Source: Anisus vortex
Taxonomy: Eukaryota; Mollusca; Gastropoda; Planorbidae
Assembly (NCBI GenBank): GCA_949126835.1
Contig: OX421492.1
Span: 43,612,998 to 43,676,997 of the forward strand
Direction: 5' to 3'
DNA: 64,000 nucleotides
Shown: positions 23,971 through 35,715 of the stretch, in pieces
Position numbering within the stretch: position 1 is the first letter of the stretch
Layout: every line of letters begins with the position of its first letter
The notes under the pieces: generated by a model
Databases searched by the model: none
What the model was told of the DNA's origin: nothing
The model's input: only the letters and a program-made list of their open reading frames with translations
Program-made: the position numbers and the translations under genes

Positions 23971-24190
23971 GTTTTAAAGGTTTGTTGCCTTTTGGCAACA
24001 TTAGAAAAATATATCCTCGATTGCACAGTGTTGCCATTTGGCTACATAGCTACAAAAGCATTATTTTGAAACTTTTTATAAAAACTAACAATATTACATT
24101 GATTTATATCCCATATAGGATGTAAATATAGAAGGAAACATTTTTTAACAATTTTAAAATAAATGTATACCATATATCATATAGGGTTAA

Positions 24191-25041
24191 ACAAACACTA
24201 AAACAAGTTAAAAATTTTATTTTTTATATTGCATGCGTTTTTATTTAGCAAAGCAATTACGAAGATTTTGCCACACACATACCCGTAGTAAGAGAAATGC
24301 GAAGGTTATAGTTATAGTACTAGTACGGTTTAATAAATAGTATAGTAATTCATTTAAATTAATTAATATCAATGAGTCTTAAAGTAAATACCCTACTACT
24401 GAAAATTCAAAATATTTCGTAAAAATAAACGGACGATTGAAATTAACAAATATTATAGTAGTTCATTTACAAATATTGAATACAATATATTAATATTACT
24501 TAAACTTAAAAAAACATCATCACTAAAATTGCGGTTAAAATTATAGCATTACCCCTCGTGATTCCATTCACAAAGAAATATAAATATAAGAAAGCTAGCC
24601 AATGTACACAAAAGAACATTTAATAATTGAAGTTCAGTTTGGATTCACCATTGCATACCGTTACCATAAAAAAAAAATTGTGTGGGTTAGGTCGTATGGA
24701 TGTGGCTGAAATTTTGATAAAATGTCTATGTGCTAAGTTTCAGATGAATAGTTTGCTGGAAAGTGGTTCATAGTAGGAATATATTAGTAATAAGTAATCA
24801 TAGAAGGTCTGGTTATGGGTATCACAGACTTTTTATATAAAATTGTACCGATATGTAACAATGTCTTAAACACAAGAATTGTTTCAACTATAATTATACT
24901 GTTTATAATTAATTATATTGAATAATAAGGCCTCTGTATTTTTATCTAATTAGCTTTACTATGGGAATGGGAGTAACTGTTTATTTTTTTTCATATTTTG
25001 AAATTACTTTTTTTTTTGCATTTTTTTTAAACCCCTGCCCT
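24191..25041. other. Intergenic, no gene seen
   Basis: AT-rich sequence between two transposons; no recognisable domain or RNA gene. Confidence 0.6.
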
Positions 25042-25060
25042 ATTCTAACCGGTGTCACTA

Positions 25061-25475
25061 GTGTCAGGACAACTCGTCTACAGACTTTTCGGCTACGACA
25101 CTTCGTCTACAGAAAAAAAGGTATACCGACACTACGTCTACCACGACAACTCGTCTAACGACACTTCGTCTACCGACAAGTGGTCTTATGCGACACTTCG
25201 ACTAACGACACTTTGTCTAACGCGACATTTGGTATACCAGACGATTTGTCTACTACGACACTTCGTCTACCGCGACAGTTCGTCTACCAGACAATTCGTC
25301 TACCTCGACAGTTCGTCTAACGACATTTCGTCTACCTTGACAGTTACAGTTAGTCTAACGACATTTCGTCTACCGCGACAGTTCGTCTACTGGAAGATTA
25401 GTCTACTGCGACAGTTCGTCTACCGCGGTAGTTCGTTTACAGTCTACGCCTACTGACACTTTGACTACCGACTCT
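25061..25475 (+). repeat. Left arm array of the foldback-like element
   Basis: About 24 degenerate 15-19-bp units on the theme 'cgacacttcgtctac'. The unit length varies, and some copies read 'cgacagttcgtctac'. Confidence 0.85.
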
Positions 25476-26449
25476 TCATCAACCGACCTTTTTTCCAAAC
25501 GACATTTATTTTGCATTTAATGTTTGTCTAAAGAAAATTAAAATTGGGATTTCCTCACTTCGTCTCTCCATGTTTGGTCTATAGTTGGAACATAATTTAA
25601 TTTAATTACTGTACTGTCTCTTGATGGTACACCGACTATTCATGTTACCAGCAATGACACTATTTATATAATTGTTTACAGATAGTTTTGTGTGCTATGT
25701 TTGGTTTATTGACAAATTGTTCATATTTGAGGTTTTATCTATTGCCTATATTCTAGATCAACAAAATAACCCTTAAAATATCTGGCTTTTGTAATATCTT
25801 ATGTTTTGTTCGCCAACGGTTTTAAAAACTCTTAGTGTAGACTACATTTTTTTCTTTCCACACCTTAGGCCCTACTGCCCCTTACACACATAGCCTACAC
25901 TTAAATTCACCTATGTCGCAACTTCATTATTACAAGAGATAACCTCGCATGGCATCTCCAACGTTGACTCGTTGACTCACAGTTACGAGTCTAAGTCTAA
26001 GCAAAGGCTAGAGTGCTCAATAGATAAGAGAACAGAAACGAACTCTTATTTAGTATTTAGCTTTGTAAAATGCATTTTATTCTTATAAAGTACAATATGA
26101 AAAATCTCACAATGGCGTGTGAACAGTTTTATGCATTTGTATAATAATAATAAAGATGATAATGTAATAATTACATAATTGAATATTTAATTTTCAAACA
26201 AAAATGTTGTAGGCTCATTGTTAATTTTCGAAAAAAAAAAGTAGCCTATATTGAATTTACAAATCCTGGATTGTGAAGGGAAAGAACGAGTTTTATCTGT
26301 AGACTTCATGACGTCATGCTATTATTTACTATAGCCTTAACTACTTAAATAGATCGAAAATTTGCTAAGAAACAAATGCTGTAGAAAACATGAGTGTAGT
26401 GTAGGCCTAAGAATTGTATTTGTAATGGGTAGAAATTTGTCAAAATGTC

Positions 26450-26765
26450 GATTGATGAAGAGTCGGTAGACAAACTGTTAGTACTAGTAGTAGTAGTAGG
26501 CGTTACAGTAGACTGTTGTGGTAAACTAAGTGTCGCAGTAGACGAATTGTCTGGTAGCCTAGACGAACTGTCGTGGTAGACGAAGTGTCGGTAGACGAAC
26601 TGTCGTGGTAGACGAATTATCGGTAGACGAACTGTCATAGTAGACGAACTGTCGCGGTAGACGGAGTGTCGTTAGACAAGTTGTCGCGGTGGATGTAAGG
26701 TCGTTTGACCTACTGTCTGTAGACGAAAGGTCGTAGACTTAAAATCTGTAGACGAGTTGTCGTGG
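26450..26765 (-). repeat. Right arm array of the foldback-like element
   Basis: About 18 units of the left-arm motif in reverse complement ('gtagacgaagtgtcg'), ending in 'gtagacgagttgtcg'. Confidence 0.85.
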
Positions 26766-26779
26766 AATCATTCTAACCA

Positions 26780-27600
26780 TACATGAAAATACATGTATTT
26801 TAAATATATACTTTATGTAGAAGAAAAATGTTTATATATCAGGCCTATCATAATTGATGAAAAGTTACAGTGAGTTACACAATTTGTGTTTTTAACCTCC
26901 CTTTAAGTTTAAGAAATGTTCAAATTGTGACGAAAAGACATTTTCGTTGCATTAAATTTTAAATTATTTTATGGTTTTACTTTTACCCTTGAAAAAAAAA
27001 TGAGTCTGTTCTCTCTCTATAGAGTCTATATATAGACTGTATGAATATGTTTCTGTTGAGAAAAGTGATTGAGTGTAAGTAATAATATATTTTGAAGTTA
27101 TAACCTTTAAATTAAAAATAAAAGGCACTTTTAAGGGTAGCAAACACATATTTCAAATAGGCCCTACTGAGATGTTTAAAAAATCTAAATTTTTTTTACT
27201 AATAAAGATGTCTGAATAAATTTGGTGTCCACATTCATAGGATCACAAGTTCCTTACATAAAATTACAAAGCAACATTTTAAAAATCCATAAAACTCTTT
27301 TGAAAATTCGGTTTGTGGTACCGGTACCTACTGGCTAGTCGTCAGGCGAGACCATATCAATATCAAATTACCATTTATTACTCATAAAAGTCTTTGTCTA
27401 TAAACTACTATTATAGTCTGTAGTACTATTAACTATAGCTGACTCTAGTATAGTGACTATAGCTAGATTAGAACAATTATATTCATAATCGTAATGTCGT
27501 AGGATAGACATAGAATATAGGCCTACCTAACATGTCCAATATTAGTCCAATAATATAATCCTGGCCTAGACTATATGTTGGGCAAATATAGTGTGTATAC
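26780..27600. other. Intergenic, no gene seen
   Basis: AT-rich sequence; no conserved coding or RNA motif detected. Confidence 0.6.
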
Positions 27601-27605
27601 CACTG

Positions 27606-27815
27606 TATACTCATAAGTAGAATCTAAGACAAAAGAGTCTTTTAAAAAGAGCTTAAAGACCTTTCTCTTTGGCTAGTGGCTGTGTACCTTACATACTAAT
27701 TACTAATACAGCTGCCACTACAATTCACTCCGAGAGTGCACTGAGCATGCTAAATTTAATAGCATGGATAGAGGTGCTATAAAATGACCATTATCATTAA
27801 TATTATTATTAGTAT
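27606..27815 (+). pseudogene. LINE 3' end (ORF tail and 3' UTR)
   Basis: The frame 'ESKTKESFKKSLKTFLFG' and stop (27620-27676) is the C-terminal tail of a non-LTR retrotransposon RT. It matches the tail 'DSETKESFKKSLKT' of the minus-strand copy at 39118. A short GC-richer 3' UTR follows and ends in an ATT microsatellite, as is common for LINE 3' ends. Confidence 0.7.
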
Positions 27816-28674
27816 AATTACTTATAGTATCTTCCTAATCACCTTATAGTTATAGTCTTATAGATAAACTACAGATGTATTATTACAGTGTAAAAATAGA
27901 AGATCTTTTTATTATCAATTATGAATAGGCTAATAACCTAGGGTCTTATATTTTTGTTGGTGTTCAATTTATTCAATTGGTAGTTGTGTTTTTTTTTACA
28001 AAAACTAGATTCTATATTTTGATATTTTCTTCTTCATTTTTTTGCAGCCCAATGACATTTAAATTTGTTTAGTGTGATTTTTTTTCACATGAACATGAAG
28101 AATAGTTATGCAAACCTTTAACTTTAAATGGTTGTCTTTTTTACAGAGTTTATATAACTTCACATATGTTGTATAAAAAGATTTACTCTGACTCTGATTG
28201 ACATTAATGAATATGATGTATGTATAGACTTTAAATACATCAGTCATGGCTGGACTGCATGTACGATGTAGTCAGAGGACCAAACTGGACTTCAGGAACT
28301 GAAGATAGTGGCAAGGGTTACGTAGAAACTGTTACCGAAGTTCTTCAAACTATAGAACAATGCAACTAAAATAGTTTCTGCTGATAAGAATGAATTAGGT
28401 ATAAAAAGATTTAAAGTTATTTTGTAAAATGTTGCACATGATGGGAATTTGATAGAACACTAAAGTGTAAACCTAAACAGACCTTTAAAATTTTAAAGAA
28501 TTTTACCAATCTCATTGATCATGACATATGTGATGAATTGTGTGATCAGCATAATTCCCTTCCATGTCATTACTTTCTGTAACTGTAAGAGATGTTGAAT
28601 ACATATCTGAGCTGGGTAGAGTCAATTAGCATATACTATCAGCTTGGCGTGAATGGTCTTTTATCATAAAGTAT

Positions 28675-28800
28675 CTTTTTCAGACCCTGTGAGCCAAATG
28701 AAGCAGCTTATATGTTACTGTGGCTATGCCATACAAGGGGATTGTGTGGCCAACACACTGATCTATAAAAAGAATGGATTAGGCACGGAAGTAACATCCT
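28675..28800 (-). mobile_element. SINE tail remnant
   Basis: On the minus strand 'gttggccacacaatcccc', 'ggcatagccacagtaac' and 'gctgcttcatttggctc' match the SINE tail seen at 22700-22790. No head present. Confidence 0.6.
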
Positions 28801-29454
28801 TGAAGAAATTACCGCCATTTTGTTTCCACTGTCACTGATCAATATATATAATTACCGTGAGTTTGTTTATTTATTTAAATGTGTGTTTGGTCTCTATAAT
28901 CTCCTAAGCCGCTTGACTAATCGTGTTAAAAGTTAAATGTATACATTGGAAACGTCCTCCATTTATTTAATCAACAATATTGCTTAATATGTTAATTTAT
29001 TTTTAAAATAAACTTAGACCTATTACTATTACTAATCACCGTATGTTAAGGTTATATAACAGGCGCCATTTCCGAATGATGTCCCTTTAAAATGGTTTCA
29101 TATTTAGTGTGTTTCGGGACCGGGTTTTCCCGTACTGCAAAATATTGCTGTCTACTTTTTATTATTATTAACTTTTTTTTATTGTTTGGTATTTGTTTTC
29201 TTTTTTTTCCGTTTGATAGTATTATTGTTAGTTTTATATTATTAATAAGAAGTCAGAAGCTTGACAGCAACAATTCATATACTTATATAATGTGTAAAAT
29301 GGCACTATTCTACATTAAGGCAATATGTATCAATGATCTATTTCTAGATCAGTGCAAAGTAAGTTTTTGACACAATTTTGTTGATATTGATAAGTGGAGT
29401 GGAAATTTTTAGGTTTCCCTGTCTTTGCACAAACCCATTTATTAAGATTAAGAA

Positions 29455-29600
29455 GGAGCAATCCATACTTTTTATAGATCAGTGGACCAACACAATCCAA
29501 AGTAACCTTTACATTAGCTCAACTAATGTATGTCAGGTAACCATCAGAGCTGAGTAGATTCAGAGAAACTCTCAAGACCCAGTGACAATAAAAACACAGA
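29455..29600 (-). mobile_element. SINE body remnant
   Basis: On the minus strand 'gaatctactcagctctgatg' and 'gattgtgttggtccac' follow the order of the SINE body and tail at 22600-22730. Diverged copy. Confidence 0.5.
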
Positions 29601-29689
29601 AATGGGTCCTGCGCAGCATGTTTGTTTTGTCATACTGAAGGCCTTGTTACACATTGACACTTGAGTCTAACCTTACCTGATAGAAACAT

Positions 29690-29810
29690 GACATTAGTTA
29701 GGGAAAGCAAAGCAGCCTGGCCATATTACCCGACATATACTCTTGTATACTTGGGCTACAGAAACTAATGAATGCTGCTTCACTTGCACTATAGAACAAC
29801 TAATTCTTGC
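29690..29810 (+). mobile_element. SINE tail remnant (weak)
   Basis: 'gggctacagaaactaatgaa' and 'tgctgcttcacttgcactat' resemble the SINE tail 'cacagaaactggtgaa...ctgcttcatcggccttat'. Degenerate. Confidence 0.4.
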
Positions 29811-29904
29811 TAGTTTTTTTTTAAAATATAAGTATAAGTGTTTTTGTCTTTTAATTAAATTTCAATAAAAGATCTCTAAATATCTGAAGCTAGATAACAT
29901 CATT

Positions 29905-30025
29905 TGTTCATGATGACAGCACATTCATTTTGCCATTCCAATAGTCTCAGGTTTGAATCCAGGTTTGTTTCCCCTGGTTTTCAAAAGTGTATCTGAATTT
30001 ACCCAGCTGATTGATATCTAACAGC
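29905..30025 (+). mobile_element. SINE head and body remnant
   Basis: B-box-like 'GGTTTGAATCC' followed by 'tttcccctggttttcaaaag' and 'tacccagctgattgatatct', parallel to the SINE at 22549. It is truncated where the adjacent minisatellite begins. Confidence 0.6.
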
Positions 30026-30213
30026 AGTTGAGGGAAATTGAAATTGGTTGGTAATTGAGGGAAAGTGAATCTGGTTGGTAGTTGAGGAAAAGTGAATTTG
30101 GCTGGTAGTTGAGGAAAAGTGAATTTGACTGGTAGTTGAGGAAAAGTGAATTTGGCTGGTAGTTGAGGAAAAGTGAATTTGGCTGGTAGTTGAGGAAAAG
30201 TGAATTTGGCTGG
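30026..30213. repeat. Minisatellite, 27-bp unit, left half
   Basis: About seven copies of 'ggtagttgaggaaaagtgaa' plus 'tttggct'. The array is interrupted by the insertion at 30214-31178 and resumes with the same unit at 31184. Confidence 0.95.
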
Positions 30214-31178
30214 TGTGGTAAACTCACTAGAAGCGCCAACCGCTCAGTCTGGTGCCATGGCATTTATTCACAATGGCTCCAACCTATAAACTACAATTAA
30301 TCCTGGCTCATTGCGGTGCTCACCAATGAATGAAGAATGTGTGACTGTATTTGTATCTTGTACCTTTATTTTGTATATATGAATGTACTTACTCTCTTCT
30401 ATAACTGTTGTACATGCATCAATATATATATATTCCTTGTATTATTACTATACAAGCTTAGTTATCTGCCCTTGTATATATTTAACATGTTTACACTCCC
30501 CTTGTATGTACAGTCCAAACACACCCCACCCTCGCCAAGCCCTCCCTTTGATCCCCCTCTCGGCTACTGACCACTGGTCAAGATAAGCAAATTGCGTCTA
30601 CACGCGAAATCTATTACAGTCGGCCAGGTGGCCAGGGAAACCCCTCCCCCAAACTCTTCCCCCGTAAACTGACACATACGCATCAGCCCTCGTCGGGATG
30701 TATGGTATCAAAGAGCTTTTGTATCCCTCCCCCGACCGCCCTCTTCCCCCCCCTCCCCATTGCCCCTACCCCCACAGAGGGCACTTCTTGGTTTAAGATA
30801 GAAATAAGAAACGGGTATTGGGGCCTTGGACATGGAACGAAACAGTCCTGTCTTCGGTCGATCCAAATATATATTGTTTACACTGTAAATTTGTGTTGTG
30901 GATTAACTTCTGCTATCTATCGTTTATGCCTAAATAAACAGTATTTGAAACTCATCCCAGCATTGAATCAATCATTGTTCTTGTGTCTGCTCATATATTA
31001 GCACTCGTGTCATATAGTAGTAAAAATTACTCTATTCAATAGGCTTACAGCACCCGCCAGCCAAGCGGGATAACGGACTAAAATATAAATAATTCTAAGG
31101 CCCAAACTTCACTGTGACATCCCAATAATCAGCCTCTACACGAGCCAAATAACCACGTAGAGTGCCCGCCACGCTACA
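30214..31178. mobile_element. Solo-LTR-like insertion, 965 bp
   Basis: The insert starts TGTGGTAAACTC and ends CGCTACA (TG...CA ends). It is flanked by a perfect 5-bp duplication 'gctgg' (30209-30213 and 31179-31183) inside the minisatellite unit. It is GC-richer than its surroundings, has an AATAAA (about 30932) on the plus strand and another on the minus strand near 30263, and has no gag or pol sequence. These features fit a solo LTR of an LTR retrotransposon. Orientation is uncertain, since 'TGTAGCG' on the minus strand resembles Gypsy LTR starts. Confidence 0.7.
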
Positions 31179-31183
31179 GCTGG

Positions 31184-31395
31184 TAGTTGAGGAAAAGTGA
31201 ATTTGGTTGGTAGTTGAGGAAAAGTGAATTTGGCTGGTAGTTGAGGAAAAGTGAATTTGGCTGGTAGTTGAGGAAAAGTGAATTTGGCTGGTAGTTGAGG
31301 AAAAGTGAATTTGGCTGGTAGTTGAGGAAAAGTGAATTTGGTTGGTAGTTGAGGAAAAGTGAATTTGGTTGGTAGTTGAGGAAAAGTGAATTTGG
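31184..31395. repeat. Minisatellite, 27-bp unit, right half
   Basis: About eight copies of the same unit as 30026-30213, in register with it across the LTR-like insertion. Confidence 0.95.
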
Positions 31396-31622
31396 TGAAT
31401 ATAGTCTAAATATAGCACTAAACAAAGCAGTTACAGTATGCCCTGGGGCGCTACATAGGATTAGTGTCTTAAGTAGAGTAGTTATATTGAAAGGATTTAA
31501 GTACTATTGTTAAAGACCCTAGTGTTAATAGCTGATAGTAAAGTTATACTGCAAATTATTATACTATATTTTATTTTATAAGATATATCTATTTAAATTA
31601 TGATGTATAAATATACATATTG

Positions 31623-32973
31623 TAGAGGACGACCAAAATTCGTTTTTTAGTGCCAAAAGTGGCAAAAATTTGGAGTAGTTTTGGTTTTGGCGGAAGCCAA
31701 AAAGTTAGCTTTCGGTTTGCTTTCGGTTTTGGCCTTAACTGATATTGACTTTCAGTCATCAACCGAACATCTAATCTATTTTAACTTTCAAATTCAGACT
31801 GTAACGCTAGTGCTGCATCTACCGGTATTACTAAGCTTATTGATAATTTCATTTATTTAAACTATTGCAAATTAATCTGTGTGAAGTAGATAATTGAAGT
31901 TAATAATTAACAGATTATTTAATCACCCCAAAGAATGAGAAAAATTTATTAATAAAATGGCTTTGTGTCAAGCAAATAGGTGACATTACTTTTCTTTTAT
32001 TGCGTTTGTCATTTTTTTGTTGTTTTGTCAAAAAAAAAATTATGTCATAATATTTAGATTCTTCTTCTTCTTCTATTAGCCAGTCTGCAGAGCTGTTTGC
32101 TCTCCTGCAGTCAATGCCAGACAAACATATTTACATGTCTTTTTCAGTTGTTCAATACTGCTATATTGTGTGGTGGTAAAGGTAGGTTGAGGGGGGGAGC
32201 AAGGTGCGTCTGAGGTCGGTTAGCCCAGGGCACTCAAGCAGGAAGTGGTCCACAGTTTCTTGTGGGCAGGGGCAAAGTCTGCAGTTACTTGGGTGAGTTG
32301 GGTTTATTCTATTTAGGTGTGAGTTGAGTGCTATATGTCCTGTTCTCAACTGGAATAAAGTGCATTGTTCTTTGCGGGGGAGGAACCTTATATTGTCTTG
32401 TTTGTTGGGCTGATTCATTTCTTTGTACATTTTTCTTCCAGTTGTTCCCTGAGCCCATTGATTTAGCCATTCCTCCTTAAAGTTATTTTTTTAACATGTT
32501 GCACACTGTGTTGTAGCTGACAGGTCTTTCAAATTGGTCCATGCAAGCTCCCTTCCTAGCCAGTCTGTCAGCTTTTTCATTGCCTGGTATGCCAATATGT
32601 CCTGGGATCCATTGTAGAGTTATGTTGATGTTGTATGTGTTTATTAGGTTAATATTTAGATAAAAAGTCTTATATGAAGTTTATATTGCCTTCTGGGTAT
32701 TTAATTCTAGATAAAATGATATATAATACATGTTTATACAACTGTATATTACATGTTCTATGGTTTACTTAAATAGAGTACCCATAAAATAGTTTATATT
32801 ACACAAAAATGTTCAGTCCTTTTAAATCTTTTGTTTGGCAATTTCAGTTTATCTTTCGGTTTTGGCCGATGGTGTAAAACTTTCAGCATAGGTTTTGATC
32901 AAATGTCAATTGATAACTTTCAGTATGGTTTCGTTTTCTGTCGAAACCAAAAATTTGATTTGTTCGGCCTCTA
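31623..32973. mobile_element. hAT-like element, 1351 bp, with nested LINE
   Basis: Ends TAGAGGACGACCAAAA and, inverted, TAGAGGCCGAACAAA. A perfect 8-bp duplication 'acatattg' sits at 31615-31622 and 32974-32981. The interior carries many 'tttcggttttgg'-like words and a truncated LINE (32058-32645) that must have inserted later. No hAT transposase. Confidence 0.8.
32058..32645 (-). pseudogene. LINE ORF2 C-terminus with RNase H and zinc-knuckle tail
   Basis: On the minus strand 'ITLQWIPGHIGIPGNEKADR' is the C-terminal RNase H signature. After a frameshift in an A-run near 32490 come 'TLFQLRTGHIALNSHLNRI' and 'CRLCPCPQETVDHFLLECPG', the Cys/His tail of RNase H-bearing non-LTR elements (I/R1/Jockey-like group). 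The 3' end 'ctctgcagactggctaatag' runs into a short AAG-type tail. It is 5'-truncated. A second copy of the same family sits at 41490-41830 on the other strand. Confidence 0.8.
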
Positions 32974-33364
32974 ACATATTGTGTTGCGGATTCAAGATTA
33001 AAGTGTTCTTCAATAAGTTATTGTTGATTCTTTGTAAGAGTGAAGTGGCGGGTCTACTAAATAAATAAAATAAACTAATATACCATAATTAAGGTGATAC
33101 CTAAGTGAAATATTTCAGAATATATAATATTATATATAATATATTTTTATGAAATAGAAAGTAAATCTGACAAATTTTATTAAATGTCTTTGTTTTTGTT
33201 TGTTTAAAAAAGCTGTTATACATTTTTTTCTGTTCACATTCTATAGGGTCATTTGTTTTTTCTACAAATTAAAGATGGACTACGAAAAATGTACCTAAAA
33301 AAAAAAAAGATGGCTCCCAAGAATGGAAAAAATGTATTCAAGAAAAACACACTAAGGTACTGGC

Positions 33365-33545
33365 TGACATCATCATCATCATCTGTCCTTTGCGTTCCTT
33401 GTGGAACATAGGGCCTCTGTCAAAGCACGCCACTCTTCACAGTCTCTTGCCAGTCGCTTCAATTCTTCCCAGCTCTTTTTTTCAGTTCTTCCAGTTTCAT
33501 CCAGTATATTTCATCTCCATGTTCGCTTGGGTCTTCCTCTGACAG
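33365..33545 (-). pseudogene. RTE-like LINE 3' end
   Basis: The minus-strand translation 'RGRPKRTW', 'SWEELKRLARDCEEWRALTE' and 'ALCSTRNAKDR' then stop is the characteristic C-terminus of RTE-type reverse transcriptases. It is followed by a GAT/ATG microsatellite tail, typical of RTE 3' ends. Heavily 5'-truncated. Confidence 0.7.
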
Positions 33546-33559
33546 CAATGAAGATAAAT

Positions 33560-35090
33560 AAATACATGCTTTCATAAAAACTAATAATTTTGATTATTTT
33601 ATGTTATGTATTTAAATTTTCCATTTAATGAAATAACTTCATAAATTAAGTAAAATTACAGATAAAAAATTTCTTAGTGGTTCAATATGCTTAGCAAATT
33701 TAAAGTTTCTCAGTATCTTTTTTGAGGATAATATATTGGACACTCATTCAAATAAAGTTTTGTTTTTTTATAGATGTTTTTAATGATGCAAATAGATTAG
33801 GTCTAGTTTTGTGTTCCATGATTTAAAAAAAATATGTTATTTTATTTGCTCATTCTAATTCATTTCATATTAAATACTAAAATATATTTTTTCAAATTTC
33901 CCTTTGGAAATACAATATGTTGTTTTTTAGCATAACGTTTTATAACCCATATAGAAGTCACAGTATGACGTTTTGCACACAAAAAATAATATATTTTTTC
34001 TCCTTTCATTTCTTGTCAAAGGGGGTAAGTGGCAAATAAAAATGTGAAAAGTATAGTTTAGTTTTTCAAAATATGTGTTTGTAAAAAGATTTTGTATCAG
34101 TTGTCATACATTGTTGTGATTATTTATATAAAGGGAAACACAATGGTTTGTTTAAATAGTAATTAGACCATTTCCTGACAAAAAAATAATAAACATCATA
34201 AATAAATAATGTCACAGAAAAAGAAAATGCTGAATGACAAAATTTGAAGGAAAAAAAAGAGGAGCGCTAGGTGATCAGAAATGGGTAAATGACATGATCA
34301 CAACAGTTGAATCGATTGAAATATCCAAAAATAGATTGGAGGAATCACTGCTTTTAATAAAGTAAATATTCACTACAGATCTAATGTAATTGTCAACAAA
34401 GTAAACATTTTTATTTCTGGAGATTACATTTGATTGAAATCCTAAAAGTTAAAACAATAGAACCAGAAGTGAAATATTTTCACTTGTGATAGGATAAAGT
34501 ACAAAATCTCCTTTATTGAAGACTTTTATTTTTTTATTCATACTCTAGGAAACCATCCGTAATTAGAATTTTTTTATCTTGAAAGTTCTAGGATGTAAAT
34601 CTTAAGTTTAAAATTTATTTATATCAGTAATTTATAATATATTTCTTTTCATCATTTTTATGATTTATCATTAAAAGATAAAATAAGATAATCAGGACTT
34701 CCCATGAGTGTGGTCAAATATTTTGTTAATGGAAAAAAGATAATTGAATGCTTGACTAAAAAAACTATCTAATAGGATTAATTCGATTATGTTCTGCCAA
34801 TTTCTAGATGTGCACGTGACAATTAAAGTGTCAGTGTCTAGTTTTGTCTGGAGATAAATAGTAAATTGACTGTTTTGTCAAGGGAGACAACTCTGCATAT
34901 AGTAGGATTAGACAACTGTTTTGCAGACAAAAGAAATACTGTAAATGCAAAAGAAAGTTGATATACTGGACTGTCTTCTGTTAGTACATTTTTATTTTGT
35001 ATTTAAACATTACCATTGATAAATTATGATGATTTTGTAATAACAAAAATGGTGTGATAAATATTCAGATTTTATTGGATTACCAAACAG
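33560..35090. other. Intergenic, no gene seen
   Basis: Very AT-rich; no exon, RNA gene or transposon terminus recognised. Confidence 0.6.
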
Positions 35091-35094
35091 TTTA

Positions 35095-35715
35095 CTACAG
35101 ACAAATAATATATTTTCATATAAACAGTTTTACAAAAAGAGTTTCACATATATAAATATTATAGTTTCATATAAACATTTTCATAAAAAGAGTTTCACAT
35201 ATATAGATATTATAGTTTCATATAAACATTGTTTAAAAAAGAGTTTCACATATATAAATATTATAGTTTCATATAAACAGTTTCATAAAAAAGAGTTTCA
35301 CATATATAAATATTATAGTTTCATATAAACAGTTTCATAAAAAGAGTTTCACATATATAAATATTATAGTTTCATATAATCAGTTTCATAAAAAGAGTTT
35401 CACATATATAAATTTTATAGTTTCATATAAACAGTTTCATAAAAAGAGTTTCACATATATAAATATTATAGTTTCATAAAAACAGTTTCATAAAAAGAGT
35501 TTCACATATATAAATATTATAGTTTCATAAAAACAGTTTCATAAAAAGAGTTTCACATATATAAATATTATTGTTTTATATAAACAGTTTTATAAAAAGA
35601 GTTTCACATATATAAATATTATAGTTTCATATAAACAGTTTCATAAAAAGAGTTTCACATATATAAATATTATAGTATTTCATATAAACAGTTTCATAAA
35701 AAGAGTTTGACATAG
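35095..35715. repeat. Minisatellite, 51-bp unit x~12
   Basis: The unit is 'agtttcatataaacagtttc' followed by 'ataaaaagagtttcacatat' and 'ataaatattat'. Copies differ by single substitutions and a few indels in the A-run. Confidence 0.95.

Larger units (their letters stand above)
21514..24186 (+). mobile_element. piggyBac-like transposon, 2673 bp, degenerate
   Basis: The element begins CCCTATATGGTAC right after TTAA (21510-21513) and ends with the inverted CCCTATATGATATATGG right before TTAA (24187-24190). TTAA duplication plus a CCCTATA terminus is diagnostic of piggyBac. Subterminal palindromes 'gtagccaaatggctac' (near 21531) and 'gttgccatttggctac' (near 24033) are also inverted across the element. 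It contains transposase remnants, a SINE insertion (22549-22812) and an internal minisatellite (23590-23970). Confidence 0.85.
25051..26769. mobile_element. Foldback-like element with inverted tandem-repeat arms
   Basis: The left arm (about 25061-25475) is a tandem array of 'cgacacttcgtctac'-type units. The right arm (about 26450-26765) is the same array in reverse complement ('gtagacgaactgtcg'). The outermost units align in inverted orientation: 'GGACAACTCGTCTACAGA' against 'CGACAACTCGTCTACAGA'. A 9-bp direct repeat 'attctaacc' lies just outside at 25042-25050 and 26770-26778. The roughly 970-bp centre shows no gene. The architecture matches foldback (FB) elements, known for repeat-built inverted arms; the exact ends are uncertain by a few bases. 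Confidence 0.65.

Noticed and set aside
23580..24125. 181-codon Cys/Leu-rich open frame as a membrane protein
   Set aside because: It is a translation of the 32-bp minisatellite in the piggyBac-like element; several frames are open in parallel.
28250..28370. Possible LINE tail near 28250 (reads like WLDCMYDVVRG)
   Set aside because: The resemblance to RTE-type tails is short and the frame breaks at once; too weak to annotate.
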